From assembly GCA_000149265.1 (NCBI GenBank), contig CH003386.1, forward strand, positions 191,989-255,988: a stretch of DNA of 64,000 nucleotides, in the 5' to 3' direction. The translations under genes and the position numbers were made by a program. Below the pieces are notes generated by a model. It was not told where the DNA came from and did not search any database. It saw only the letters and a program-made list of their open reading frames with translations. This DNA comes from Ciona savignyi (lineage: Eukaryota; Chordata; Ascidiacea; Phlebobranchia; Cionidae). Below are positions 39,106 through 49,344 of the stretch, piece after piece (position 1 is the stretch's first letter; each line of letters starts with the position of its first letter).

Positions 39106-42100
39106 CTACAAAAGTAAGACAAGATCGATTAGTTAACGATATCCGAAAAGTTTAAATTAAAAATTGTAATAAAGGGCCGGGTACACGCACTATAACGTCA
39201 TAATAAATAGGTTGTGCCGAGATAAATTGATACGATTGCGGCTGTAAAATAGTCATTAGGGAAATAATAACGAGGATGAAAGGATTTTGGCCTTTCAATA
39301 AATTTCAAATAAAATCGATTACATTATTAAATGTAGCCGTCTTGGCAGGATCATATCAGTATGTGCGTGTGATAAATACACAATCCTGATCCAGTATCAT
39401 ATTCCGAACGCAAATAAGTGTTGATTATTAACTTACATGGCGGCTTTCGAAAGGACCGCGTCTGGAGAATATTCCACAAGTAATCAAAAAATGGTAATCC
39501 AAATCACTTCCACTGTTAACAGGTAGGCTTAAAATGCACCTGTGAAATAAGCAGACGGATGTTGTTAATAATCGAAAGTAAGTCAATAATGATACACAGC
39601 GGCAGTCAATCCAGTAATCACTACTCAGCTGCCCATAATTACGATCGTTTCGCCCAACACTGAATAAATGACCGTTGCTGCGTAATAAGGGGGTTTCCCT
39701 AGCGAGAGTTCCCACGGAGGAATTAAAGTTTTAGAAACTGATCTGTGGAGATGAGGACAAAGCCTCTGAACGCAAAAGCGATAGAGGTAAACAAAATTCC
39801 ACGGGAGTTATGGAAATGCAATTTTTGTATTGAAAACGCCGCTTGGTGCATTGGTTGGTGTCGATTTTGTTGTATATTTTGAAATTTGATTGTTCGTATG
39901 TGACTTCAAATGAAAACGATAAAGCTCTGTCGTGATTTAAAGCGACATCCTTTAGCAATGTAGTGTTGTTACCATAAACATATTAGCAACGCTGAATCTT
40001 ATCTACATGATCAGTGAACGGTCTTTCTTACATCACGTTCTCCTTAGAAGCTATTCCGATGCGGAGAGTGCCATATATTGCTTAAAACTGCAGAATAAAT
40101 CTATCACGACTTTTTTAATTTTAAAAGTACCATTTTACTGGCTGCAATCTTTTTGTTGCTGGTTTACCGATTCTTCTTTGCGGGTTTATTTTTTTTTAAT
40201 TTCCCGTATCGTGACAAGGTTCGATTTTAGGTTGACGTGTCAACAAACTAGCTCTCTGTGTTTGATGGCGCATGACGACCCCGCATCCGGGAGTGCAGCT
40301 CCACGCGCATGCGCAGAAGGCGTTTGCAATTTCAGGTGTCAAAGTATGGGTCACGGGAATCACCGAAGCGTGGCCAACGGAAACCAAGGAAAGTTATGAA
40401 AACAGATCTTTCGGAATTTTGATGCCACAACAACATACCCTGCCCAATGCTTCGACTGTATACGCTGCACGAAGTAGGATTTTATTTGTACGATTCGATG
40501 AAAACGGAGAAGGTTGCCAATTTAGTCAAATGCACAAAAAACAAATCACTAATAAATATTTTAATGTTATTCGCACCTAGTAACAAATTGTGCCCAGCAG
40601 ATTTTATGCTTGTCCCACTGACAAGTATAATTTAACAAATAATTTCAGGCTTGTAGCTGTTCCTCCGAATCAGTAAATACTCTAGAATCAATAATTTTTA
40701 ATCTAAAATTTCCGACGATCAGCAATAGACAAGAAGCTCAAGCAACAACCTACTTCCATGCTATTAAAATACTACAAACATAATATTGTGTAAATGTGTT
40801 TGGTAAATTTTTGTGAGTTTCATAAATATTTAGCAGGGCTATTACCCAAAAAAGCATGTCAACTTTGAATCATAATACTTTTTCTTTAATTTTGCTTCAC
40901 TGTGAGCACCTATTTTTCCATTTGTAGAATGAAAAATAATTTTGAACTATATTCGAAAAAGTATATCATCATTAGATGTAATGGCAGTGCCAAAGACAGA
41001 TGGATATTTTAGCCATGTGACGATTTATACAAAAAACAACAACTTCGAAACATCTTAGCAAATACCGAGATATTCTAAAATTTAAATCTAAAATGTCAGC
41101 TTTGATGAACCGCGTACACGAAAACTCTCTCCGTCAAAGAATGATTAAACAATCAAACCAATATCATATAACAATCAAACGCGCGTGGTACTTGAGTCGC
41201 CTGAAGCAACTATACTAACGTTTCACAATACGGTGTTTTAAAGCACGGTTATTAATACCGACGGCAGATTACTGGCGTAACGAAAACACCGACACCCTTT
41301 TATAAATACTAACAGCTAAAACAAACTATGGGCTAAACTATCCAGGCTAAAATACTGTAGGAATTTTGAATATTTAATCGCTCAATACAATTGTAATAAA
41401 TAAAACGACAGAAAGAAATATACACCAGACTATATTGGGCTGTATTGCAATCCCAAAGCTCAGCAGTCAAAAGCCCTAATAACATCGGTGAAGAGGAATT
41501 TTTATCAGTCCGTCATGCCTCAGTGATAGCAGATACGCTCACTGGCCACATACTTTCAAAAGGTTAGACGAAGTCACTTTGGTCAAAGAATGTAAAATAT
41601 ATTTCGAACGTCTTTCGCCACTTAACACTCTCGAAAATTTTAACTGTATAAAACTAATACAGCATAGAATAAAATATTTTACGACATAACTTCTTGTATC
41701 ACTGTATATTCCTCGTTTATTTTGTTACTTATAACTGCTGTTGTATTACTGAACATAAAATAAAATATATTTTTCTAAGTCACAGGTTTAACCATTCCGT
41801 AATCTAATAAAAGCTCGACTATGTCATGCTGTAACTACTTGCGATAATATAAGACAGTTTCTGAGACACTCATTTAACAAAATGGTAATCCATCCATCGT
41901 TGTCGATTAGAAGGAATGAAGCTTTGATGAGTTTGGGCGAGAGAAATGGAATATCCGAGAGAAGGAGAGAGTAGAAAAAAGGGAAATCACAAAAACACTA
42001 TTTCGGCAGCCTTGAATAAACAGTCGCTATTGGAATTTGGGATTAGTCAGGAAATTGACAATTAAGTTGCTTCCGAAGTCAAAACGGCAAAGGTTAGATG

Positions 42101-42600
42101 GAGGAAATCACTTCTGCATGGTCGCTTGCGTAATACCTATACCGCATCAAGTTCGGCGATTAGGTTTTACGTTTTGTTTGTCGATCAAGGCCCAACACAC
42201 CTGTTGCTTCAAGTCCAGAAAACAAATGACGTCACGATACGTGTGGGTAGCAACAACGTACCGTGAGAACCAATCTCAGTTCTAAGTTATACACCATGCA
42301 TGCAGAATCGAATTTTCCAAAAAAAACTTTATCAAATGTCCCACACGAAAAAATATATACAGCGTGTAATCAATTCGTTAAGGTTATAATCAACGAAATG
42401 GTTTATGCAACATTATTCGATCCAATAAATCGGGATAATAAAGGATTTAAAGGGCGAGATTACCTGTCATTGAGCGCACTACTGGCCGAAAAAACTTTCT
42501 TGCGTTAAGTTTTCAGGCAAATGGGATTCGAATTGTGAATAGGCCTGTAATCTTGTTTGGGTGTATTATAGATCAATCAATCGGTTAATCTCGTTTCCTA
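39106..42600. other. Spacer upstream of the aquaporin gene; no gene supported
   Basis: Frames at 40007-40635 and 42037-42508 (plus) are short, overlap each other and show no domain or splice logic. A TGACGTCA palindrome lies at 42227-42234. Confidence 0.4.
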
Positions 42601-42639
42601 CGCTCGACCGGGCAAGGAGTTAACAGGCTGGAGCGTAAA

Positions 42640-42830
42640 TGTGACACATCGGTCACTGCATTATGCATTAGCTCAATGCGTGGGAAAACGTGCCTTTCCT
42701 TTGACGTCACAAACTTAGTGATTCCCACGGTCGTGTAGGTCCCGAAGGAGACCGGACTTGATTGGTCGATTCAGTCACGAGGGGCGAAGGTTGTAAGGAA
42801 TAAAAGGGAAGGAACGGGAAGCAGAAATGG
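42640..42830 (+). promoter_or_regulatory. Promoter-like patch with no recognised gene
   Basis: A GC-richer block holds TGACGTCA (42702-42709, CRE/ATF consensus), an inverted CCAAT box (ATTGG at 42761-42765) and a TATA-like AATAAAAGG (42799-42807) in promoter order for the plus strand. No gene with domain support follows. The first longer frame downstream, starting at 42874, has only 34 codons. It might be a distal element of the minus-strand aquaporin gene or the promoter of a non-coding RNA. Confidence 0.3.
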
Positions 42831-44699
42831 GCCGACAGAAATAACCAATAAACACAAATTTCACCGCCGTGGGATGGATGCGTTGAAATCCTTAAACACA
42901 TGTATTGAGATTGACTTTGATGTCGGAAAAGATGTAATTCACCAAGAAAGGTTTCTGGAAGTTTGCATTTTCATGTAGTGCAATTTTTAGTAGAAATAGC
43001 TTACAGTTGTTATTTAAAGCAATTTAGAATTGATTAAATAGCGCGATTCGATGGAAATGGAATAATAAAGTAATATGCCAAACCAATCAATATGAAAAGC
43101 AGCACATCGTCTGTAATGTGAAAATGACCTGTATGATGTCCATGTAAGTCACAAGTTAACAAATGCAATTGCACATATAAATTGAAGAGAATTCTCACTT
43201 CGCCATAGCAACCTGAAGTAACTTTTAAATAAGCATATTTTTATTTCGTTATACTATCATTAGGGGTCGCTGTTATCTAAAAAACAAAGGCAAATGCCAC
43301 AATTTAAGTCCTTACGTTTTAACCCCCTGTAAAAAAACTTAAATGTACAGTGCTCCTTGAACTGCCTTTAATTCTAGTGCTAGTTAAACGCAAAGACATC
43401 ACGGTAAAATCGAATGCTGCAAATCACCATAGAATTATAATGACAACACTTACAACATTATTTCTATAATAAAACATCGGTTATACCCCACCACAATACA
43501 TAGAGTGGTACCATGACAGAACAGTCAGGGAATTTAAACAAAAATTACAATATTTTAACAAAATGGTCAATTCAATGAATGTAACTGTTGTCCGAAAAAT
43601 CTTAATATGAAAATTTAACTAGTTTTTAAATCTTTCAATACAACGACGTGTATAGTTTTTTTTAGAACAAGTCAGTCGTTAATCATCGTTTAAACTCGTT
43701 GTTTAATGGCTGCAAAATTGGCGTGAAAATCGTGATCAGAACGAGTAACTGGCTCGAAGCCAAATCAATCACGTGCCTTCAATCTATCTTTCGGGTCAAT
43801 GAGTCTACATTGACAAATAATTTAGAAGTATTTTGCCCAAAAATCGTTCCCACTATTAAGACTATCTTACTGACTAAATATCACAAGTGACGCATTTTTA
43901 CACCGAAATCCGTGAATTCAGAGAATCTAAATATTTGTTGATTTGTAATGAAAAGATGATTGTTATTTCACCATTTTAAAACCTGTTTTAATAGTGATTC
44001 TTCCTCGCGTGGATGCTATTTTGTACCAAGTTGAATATACACATATCTGTAGCCAGTAAGTACTACTAGACTTTTGACACGAACGGTGACACTTACATTT
44101 TAAACCGTGCAAAAAAACTCTTACTTCGCATAGCTACTCCCCAAATGCCTTGCATTCCGGCATTTTTGAAATGAACAAATCTAAATCCGTGGCTTCCCGC
44201 AGTTACGGGCTCTAACGCACTTTTACAAGGAGGACAAAAGTCATCCACTTACGCCACAGGATTGAGCAGCGGGAGTTGTCAATCAGCCGACCCCTCAGCG
44301 GGTACGTTGCTTAGCGTGAGGTCAATTAGGTTCAAAACCACACAAGCACCCAGAGTGAAAGTCGTGGCCGTTAAGGCGATCACGAAAATCGGGCATTAAC
44401 TGTTTAATTATTTAAACACCTTGAGTCCTGGATTTTCTCACCGTTCTTGGACTGTTTTGCTAATCTTCTCCTACACTCTAAACTCGCACGCAATAAATAA
44501 TGCAGTTACCTTATCGCACATGCTTCGCAGGCGGTAGGATATGGCATTATCAGGGTAAATGTAAATTTAATTTTTAAACAACTATTTCCCTTTATATCCG
44601 GGCCATATTTTAAATCTCAACTGTTACATTCGATTAAACCTCGGCCGTCGCGCAGAGGTAACTTCTATCCGTTTAAAAAGAACGACGTTCATATTTTAA

Positions 44700-44793
44700 A
44701 CGATTTTAAAACTTTGCGTTTGAATGAAGTTCGTTTTAAAACGATTTTAAAACTTTGCGACGATTTTAAAACTTTGCGTTTGAATGAAGTTCG
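44700..44793 (+). repeat. Tandem repeat, 34-bp unit
   Basis: The unit ACGATTTTAAAACTTTGCGT, continuing TTGAATGAAGTTCG, occurs in full at 44700-44733 and 44760-44793. The first 19 bases recur at 44741-44759. The full copies are identical, so the duplication is recent. Confidence 0.85.
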
Positions 44794-45575
44794 CTGGCCT
44801 GACACGATTTACACCTGTCGCTCGTTGCACAGACAGCTAAATGATATGACTACATCACTGTCATGTAGCAGTTATACTGGTACTACCTATGGAAACTGTT
44901 TCTGCAAAGTGTTATTTCGTTCCAACAGTTTTCTGCTGCATTGATTGGTGCCACAATCAGCATTGTTATTTAGACAATAGGAATTGCTGCAGGCAATTGT
45001 TATCCGATGTCTTGGTTTGTTTTACTTACGGTCCGCGTTTTTAAACACGCCGAAAACACAATTTAATCGCTTTACACGTTTGTTTTTCAAAACGTATAAT
45101 CAAGAACTTAAACCCAAGTTGCAAAGAAGTATTTGTTAGCTGAACACCCACTTTCGAAAACAAAAACAATATCACCTAAACGGGTTATATTTGAAGTATT
45201 TACAAACAAATAAACAATTCCAAAATAAAACAATAAAGATGGCGTCTAATATGCAACGAATACGTTTTATTGTATATTCCGCCCTTTCCAACCTCGGAAA
45301 TACGACACGGCCAAGTTTTTGGATTTCATTTTAATGGCTATTCTTAATTTATATAACTTAAATAGCGGAAATAAAAAAGTTACAACTGCGACAAAGATTT
45401 GGGAAATAGTAACCAAAATGGCATAAAAACATTAACGTCCATCCATAGAAAAGTTTTGTTGATTCGTATGCAAAAACTCGCCAATCGTAATATTTTTGCG
45501 AAGTAAAATACAAGATATTAAAACAATATTCACACAATGCTACTTGCATATAAGCGAAAGCAGCTTTAAGAAACG

Positions 45576-45625
45576 TACGTTCAACTTTTAAATGATTTAA
45601 AAAAATACGTTCAACTTTTAAATGA
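45576..45625 (+). repeat. Short direct repeat, 20-bp unit twice
   Basis: TACGTTCAACTTTTAAATGA occurs at 45576-45595 and 45606-45625, exact. It lies just beyond the 3' end of the Reeler-domain gene. Confidence 0.85.
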
Positions 45626-45678
45626 GTTTTCCCAACTAGATTGTTATAAAAGTACAGCTATTTCGTTTTCATCTGTTC

Positions 45679-45684
45679 TTTATT
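45679..45684 (-). promoter_or_regulatory. Polyadenylation signal, Reeler-domain gene
   Basis: TTTATT on plus (AATAAA on minus) lies about 75 bases past the stop at 45758. Confidence 0.5.
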
Positions 45685-45757
45685 TGGGTCGGCTGAATTG
45701 AGCACACTAATTATCATTAAAAAGCATCATCTTTGGTCCAAAGTTAGAAACCAAACT

Positions 45758-48557
45758 TTAACCGGAGCCGGCGTACAACACTTTTGTCAGCAACTGATAC
45801 TGTGGCTCAATGTCATCATCATCAGAGTAGATCTTACGCTTTTTGGAACGAATCGTTGCCCTGAAAACATACTTCAAAATAAAATAAGCAAAGTACAGGT
45901 TAAAACTGCCGCGCGGTATCGTGTATTCGAGGTTTGAAAGCCAATCAGTTGTAAGCAGTTTAATTGTAACTTTTTACCGGACTCAGTTTCGATCGCACGA
46001 TTGGCTTGTTGCTAAGAACGTTTTTTGTATATAAATAGGTATATATATATCGGCCAAGTTAACCACTCGGCCACACGACCGTTCAATTGTAAATGGGTTC
46101 TGTTGTTTCGGAACCTTGCTCACAGACGACACGCTGTGGTCAATATGCTGGGACCCGTTTCAGTCGAGCGCTTCATATTGGAATTATTCAAATCACCAGT
46201 TTCCGCGTTACAGTTGGTCCCACTAACACCTAACCCAATAAAAATGAAAGCCGAGTGGAATCTAATTTTAGCTGTTAATATGTGTTTTTTAAACAAAGGG
46301 TATAAACGAGAAAAATGTTGGAGTTTCAACCCAAGCTACTTTTTTTTCTTTTTTATATATATATATATATTTTTTACCAAGCTAAGTTTCGAATCCATGA
46401 TAGGCTCGTCACTTGGACCGTTTTTGTATAGTAGTCGGTATATGTATCGGTCTCATTAACCATTCGGCCACATACTTTTTTACGTGACATCACATTACTT
46501 AGAAATCAAACAGCGCAAGACGCGAAAACCTTTAAATCTTTAAATACCTCATTGTTACGCCTCCGCACGTTGGCGCTATCCACACCACGCTAAAAGAAAC
46601 CTTGGTCCTCTTGTGGTTGTCTGCAAATATCAGTTGGTCGCAGTTTTCTGGAAGTTTTGGACCCAATTTTGTTCGTCTGGGTCTGTTGAACCGACCCAGC
46701 CCACATGAAACGTTGAAAGAGCACATGCAGTTTTTCGGTTGGTCGCTGATTGGTTCAAGGGTCAAGAAAAATCCGAGCATTCGTTCCGTGGAATTAAAGT
46801 TTGCCATTTGAACCTTGACTGTGAAGAAAAGGAAAATCAATTTAAGCCCTATGTCATAAAATAAAAACCAACGAATACCAATCAACAACATTAACGATGC
46901 AATATAGAGAGAGTATTATGTCCATGCTTTATTATATTAAACACATTATATGAATCTCTCTAGTCTCTTTCTATATATGCATCGTATCGCTTTTTATCCC
47001 TGATCGAATAAATAATGTAATTAGTTATTCCATCAAATTTATTTCGCGCTCTGTTATTTTATTTTCGAGCTGAGTACCAATTTTACCACCAGACAATATT
47101 GTCTAAATGGGCATGCTTATACAGTGCTTAATCTAGAAAACTACGTAAAATTTAATTTGCAGTATACACTGATCAATAAAAAAAGCATTTGATAAAAAAT
47201 GGGAAACCCTATTGTTGTAGTGTGCATTTTAAATTTGCGACTTTAATTAAAGATTTTTTATGAGTTTTAAGAAATTGTTATTTTTTAAATATTGACAACT
47301 ATTATAGCTGGTTTATATAAAAAAAACAGCTGATACATATTTTATTTTTTAAACAAAAAAATCATCTGTAACCGCATGTTAAAGAACCTAAATCAATTTA
47401 GACAATAAATGATTTCATTTTAATTGCCACTCAAATATGACGGAATTTTCAAGTATTAGATACTTATATAGTTTAATGCCATCAGAAATGTACTAACCGT
47501 TGTGTCTTCTTCCTGGCCTGTACCGGTAGTTTGTATCTAGTTTCTTTATAGTTAAATTGAATTTAGGTTTTGAATTTGGCAGAATGCCCGGCAAATTCCA
47601 GTTGTTTCCAAGTTTGCCATTCCACAGTGGCGGATCGCATTGACCTGTCAGAACAAAAATGCGCGCAGTTGTGTGATTTGTCACAATAGTGCAAACTATG
47701 TTTTTTTTTTCTTGAGTCAGCTGTTATAGCTGGAAGGCGGTGAGATTTTAACCAACCAATGGTAAGTTACATGTGTTGTTGGATAAAACACCCAACGGTT
47801 GTTTCTTGGACACAGTTAATCATCGAGTTGGATACAATAAATCACTGTCCCTTTTGTGCATGCCACAATACAATAGCTCCGGTTACTCGACAGTGTCCGT
47901 ACCAGTACATTGATAAGTATCTATATTTCGAAAATCAGTGTATTTCCGTTCGTGGATAAACAAGAGCATCCTAGTTCACGAAGAGAATGGTACTGCTGTG
48001 CCATATTATGCATGTTATTTACTGTGGTGGAATATGCGCTGGGGTCGGATTACCACATACCCACAAGGTTATCGTGAGAAAGCAAATCGTTAGATTACCT
48101 CGTAACCCGAAGTTTCTAAAATCGATTTCCGGCCGAAAATCGCCCGGGATTTCTGGGAACGTTTCTCGAACCGCCCGGGATTGATTCCCGGCCGAAATGA
48201 AATTGATTATCGGCCAATGCAAGCCTTTATCCGACCGAACAGCTCGGTGGGATAGCTTTAAGTTAAATGGTTGTAGATTCCAAACTAATCATAAGCAAGC
48301 CGGTTGTCTTGGGACAAGATATTAATCAGACATTTCCTAAACCCAGTGGATTAATGGGTTATACCAAAATTAAAGGAACGTCTCAATCAATTAATACAAC
48401 ACACAAAAATAGCTCCGGCAACCCTAAGGTGGGGGACTGTTCGACATAATTGACAAAAACTGTTACAATTGACAAAATATGTCTCACCTTGGGCCTCCGG
48501 GGTAAGACACATTATCTGTGCCAGCAAATATAGGCCTACTAACAATACAACTTTCAT
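45758..48557 (-). CDS. Small secreted Reeler-domain protein
   Basis: Four minus-strand exons: 48488-48557, 47498-47644, 46548-46818 and 45758-45860. They total 591 bases, 196 aa, in phase. The start ATG opens a clear signal peptide, MKVVLLVGLYLLAQIMCLTP. The mature part matches the Reeler fold of reelin, F-spondin and insect defence proteins: NYRYRPGRRHNVKVQM (YxPG then a beta strand), RMLGFFLTLEP (the F-x-GF-L-L strand), a conserved ENCDQ cysteine region, then VSFSVVWIAP and CGGVTMRATI, the WxAP...GCVxxRAT signature. Family members are extracellular, in matrix, axon guidance or innate defence. No spondin, DOMON, TSP1 or membrane domain follows, so this is a one-domain protein ending in an acidic/basic tail. 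An in-frame upstream ATG at 48674 would add a non-signal extension and is less likely. The ligand is unknown. Confidence 0.82.
45955..46085 (-). repeat. tRNA-Leu/Ser-like SINE, copy 1
   Basis: Read on minus: GTGTGGCCGAGTGGTTAA (a perfect tRNA A-box head), TATA-rich middle, ACAAAAAACGTTC, then GCGATCGAAACTGAG (box B-like). It is in an intron of the Reeler gene. It shares this order with the copy at 46375-46475 but not with the 11873 family. Confidence 0.55.
46375..46475 (-). repeat. tRNA-Leu/Ser-like SINE, copy 2
   Basis: Read on minus: TGTGGCCGAATGGTTAATGA, CCGATACATATACC, ACAAAAACGGTCC, then GGATTCGAAACTTAGC (box B). It is the closest relative of copy 1, about 300 bases away in the same intron. 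A (TA)n run borders it at about 46355-46370. Confidence 0.6.
47770..47905 (+). repeat. Degenerate SINE body
   Basis: GGTTGTTTCTTGGACACAGTTAATC and CACAATACAATAGCTCCGGT correspond to the core and TGCAATAGC block of the 11873 SINE, with decay. It lies in the first intron of the Reeler gene. Confidence 0.4.
48245..48440 (+). repeat. SINE body
   Basis: It carries GGTTGTCTTGGGACAAGATA, AACCCAGTGGATTAATGGGT, TTAAAGGAACGTCTCAATCA and AATAGCTCCGGCAACC in the same order as the 11873 copy. The head is eroded (GGTTGTAGATTCCAAAC as box B). Confidence 0.6.
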
Positions 48558-49010
48558 CTTTGACTGTTTTTCTAACAACAATGCAAACCCTTTCTGCAAA
48601 GTAAGATGGGAATGTTGGTTGACACTGCTGTGACGTGTAAGAAGTGTTTCGACTGGAAACGCATTATGCTGCAAAACAACATCAGTACTCTACTAAACAA
48701 AACGTAGAAACGATATTATGCTAAGATGCCTGACGTCTTACTCTGCCTGAATGTTTTAAGCAGCACAACTTCGCCAAGCAAATAAGAAAACTTTTCACTG
48801 ACTTTTTCTAACGTTACTGAAACCTACTATCGACCCTTTGCAACGTACTATTACTGGATAACGTTGACAATAAAAGCGGTTTTATAAGACATGGTCTTCT
48901 CCTACAGTATTGTTTCCGTAAAGTGCTTCGAGGTGTAGTTGAAAAGATCAATACATTAAGCAGCACCCCGTAGGGAATCGACGTCAGCTACCATTTCCTG
49001 CGTCTGCAAA

Positions 49011-49016
49011 TTTATT
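49011..49016 (-). promoter_or_regulatory. Candidate polyadenylation signal, F-box/WD40 gene
   Basis: TTTATT on plus (AATAAA on minus) lies about 330 bases past the stop at 49345. Between it and the Reeler start (48557) there are about 450 bases with no feature seen. Confidence 0.4.
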
Positions 49017-49344
49017 TGTTCACCGGAAATCGTTGTCTGCAAAACAACGCGGCGTGTTTGCAAACAGTAAGTGCTACGTCATACCACGTTGGAAAACGAA
49101 AGTTGGAAGATGGAGATGAAACTAAAACGAATGAAAGGCACAGTGCTACATGATTATAGGTAACGGAACGGTGGCTTGGTTACAATGGCAATCGTCAGAT
49201 TATCACAGTACAAAAAAAGGAAATACAGTGATGGCGAAATCAGGAACCGATGAAAAATGGCTACGAATTAAATCAAATGGCTACGTAATGAAGGCAAATT
49301 CCCTGCGACAGGAGAAAGACAAAGGCGACGAAAAAAATATGGAC

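Noticed and set aside
40007-40635. Overlapping plus-strand frames of up to 130 codons
   Set aside because: Three frames overlap in the same stretch with no recognisable domain, acceptor or donor logic.
42037-42508. Two plus-strand frames of about 80 codons
   Set aside because: No family, no splice partners and the two overlap; kept as spacer.
46040-46085. tRNA-Leu or tRNA-Ser gene (GTGGCCGAGTGGTTAA head)
   Set aside because: The expected anticodon arm and 3' stem are absent and a TATA-rich body follows, as in a second copy nearby.
47498-48557. Neuropeptide precursor: signal peptide followed by KK-LDTNYRYRPG-RR, a perfect amidation layout
   Set aside because: The next exons complete a Reeler domain in phase, and YRYRPGR is its usual YxPG strand start, so the dibasic pattern is coincidental.
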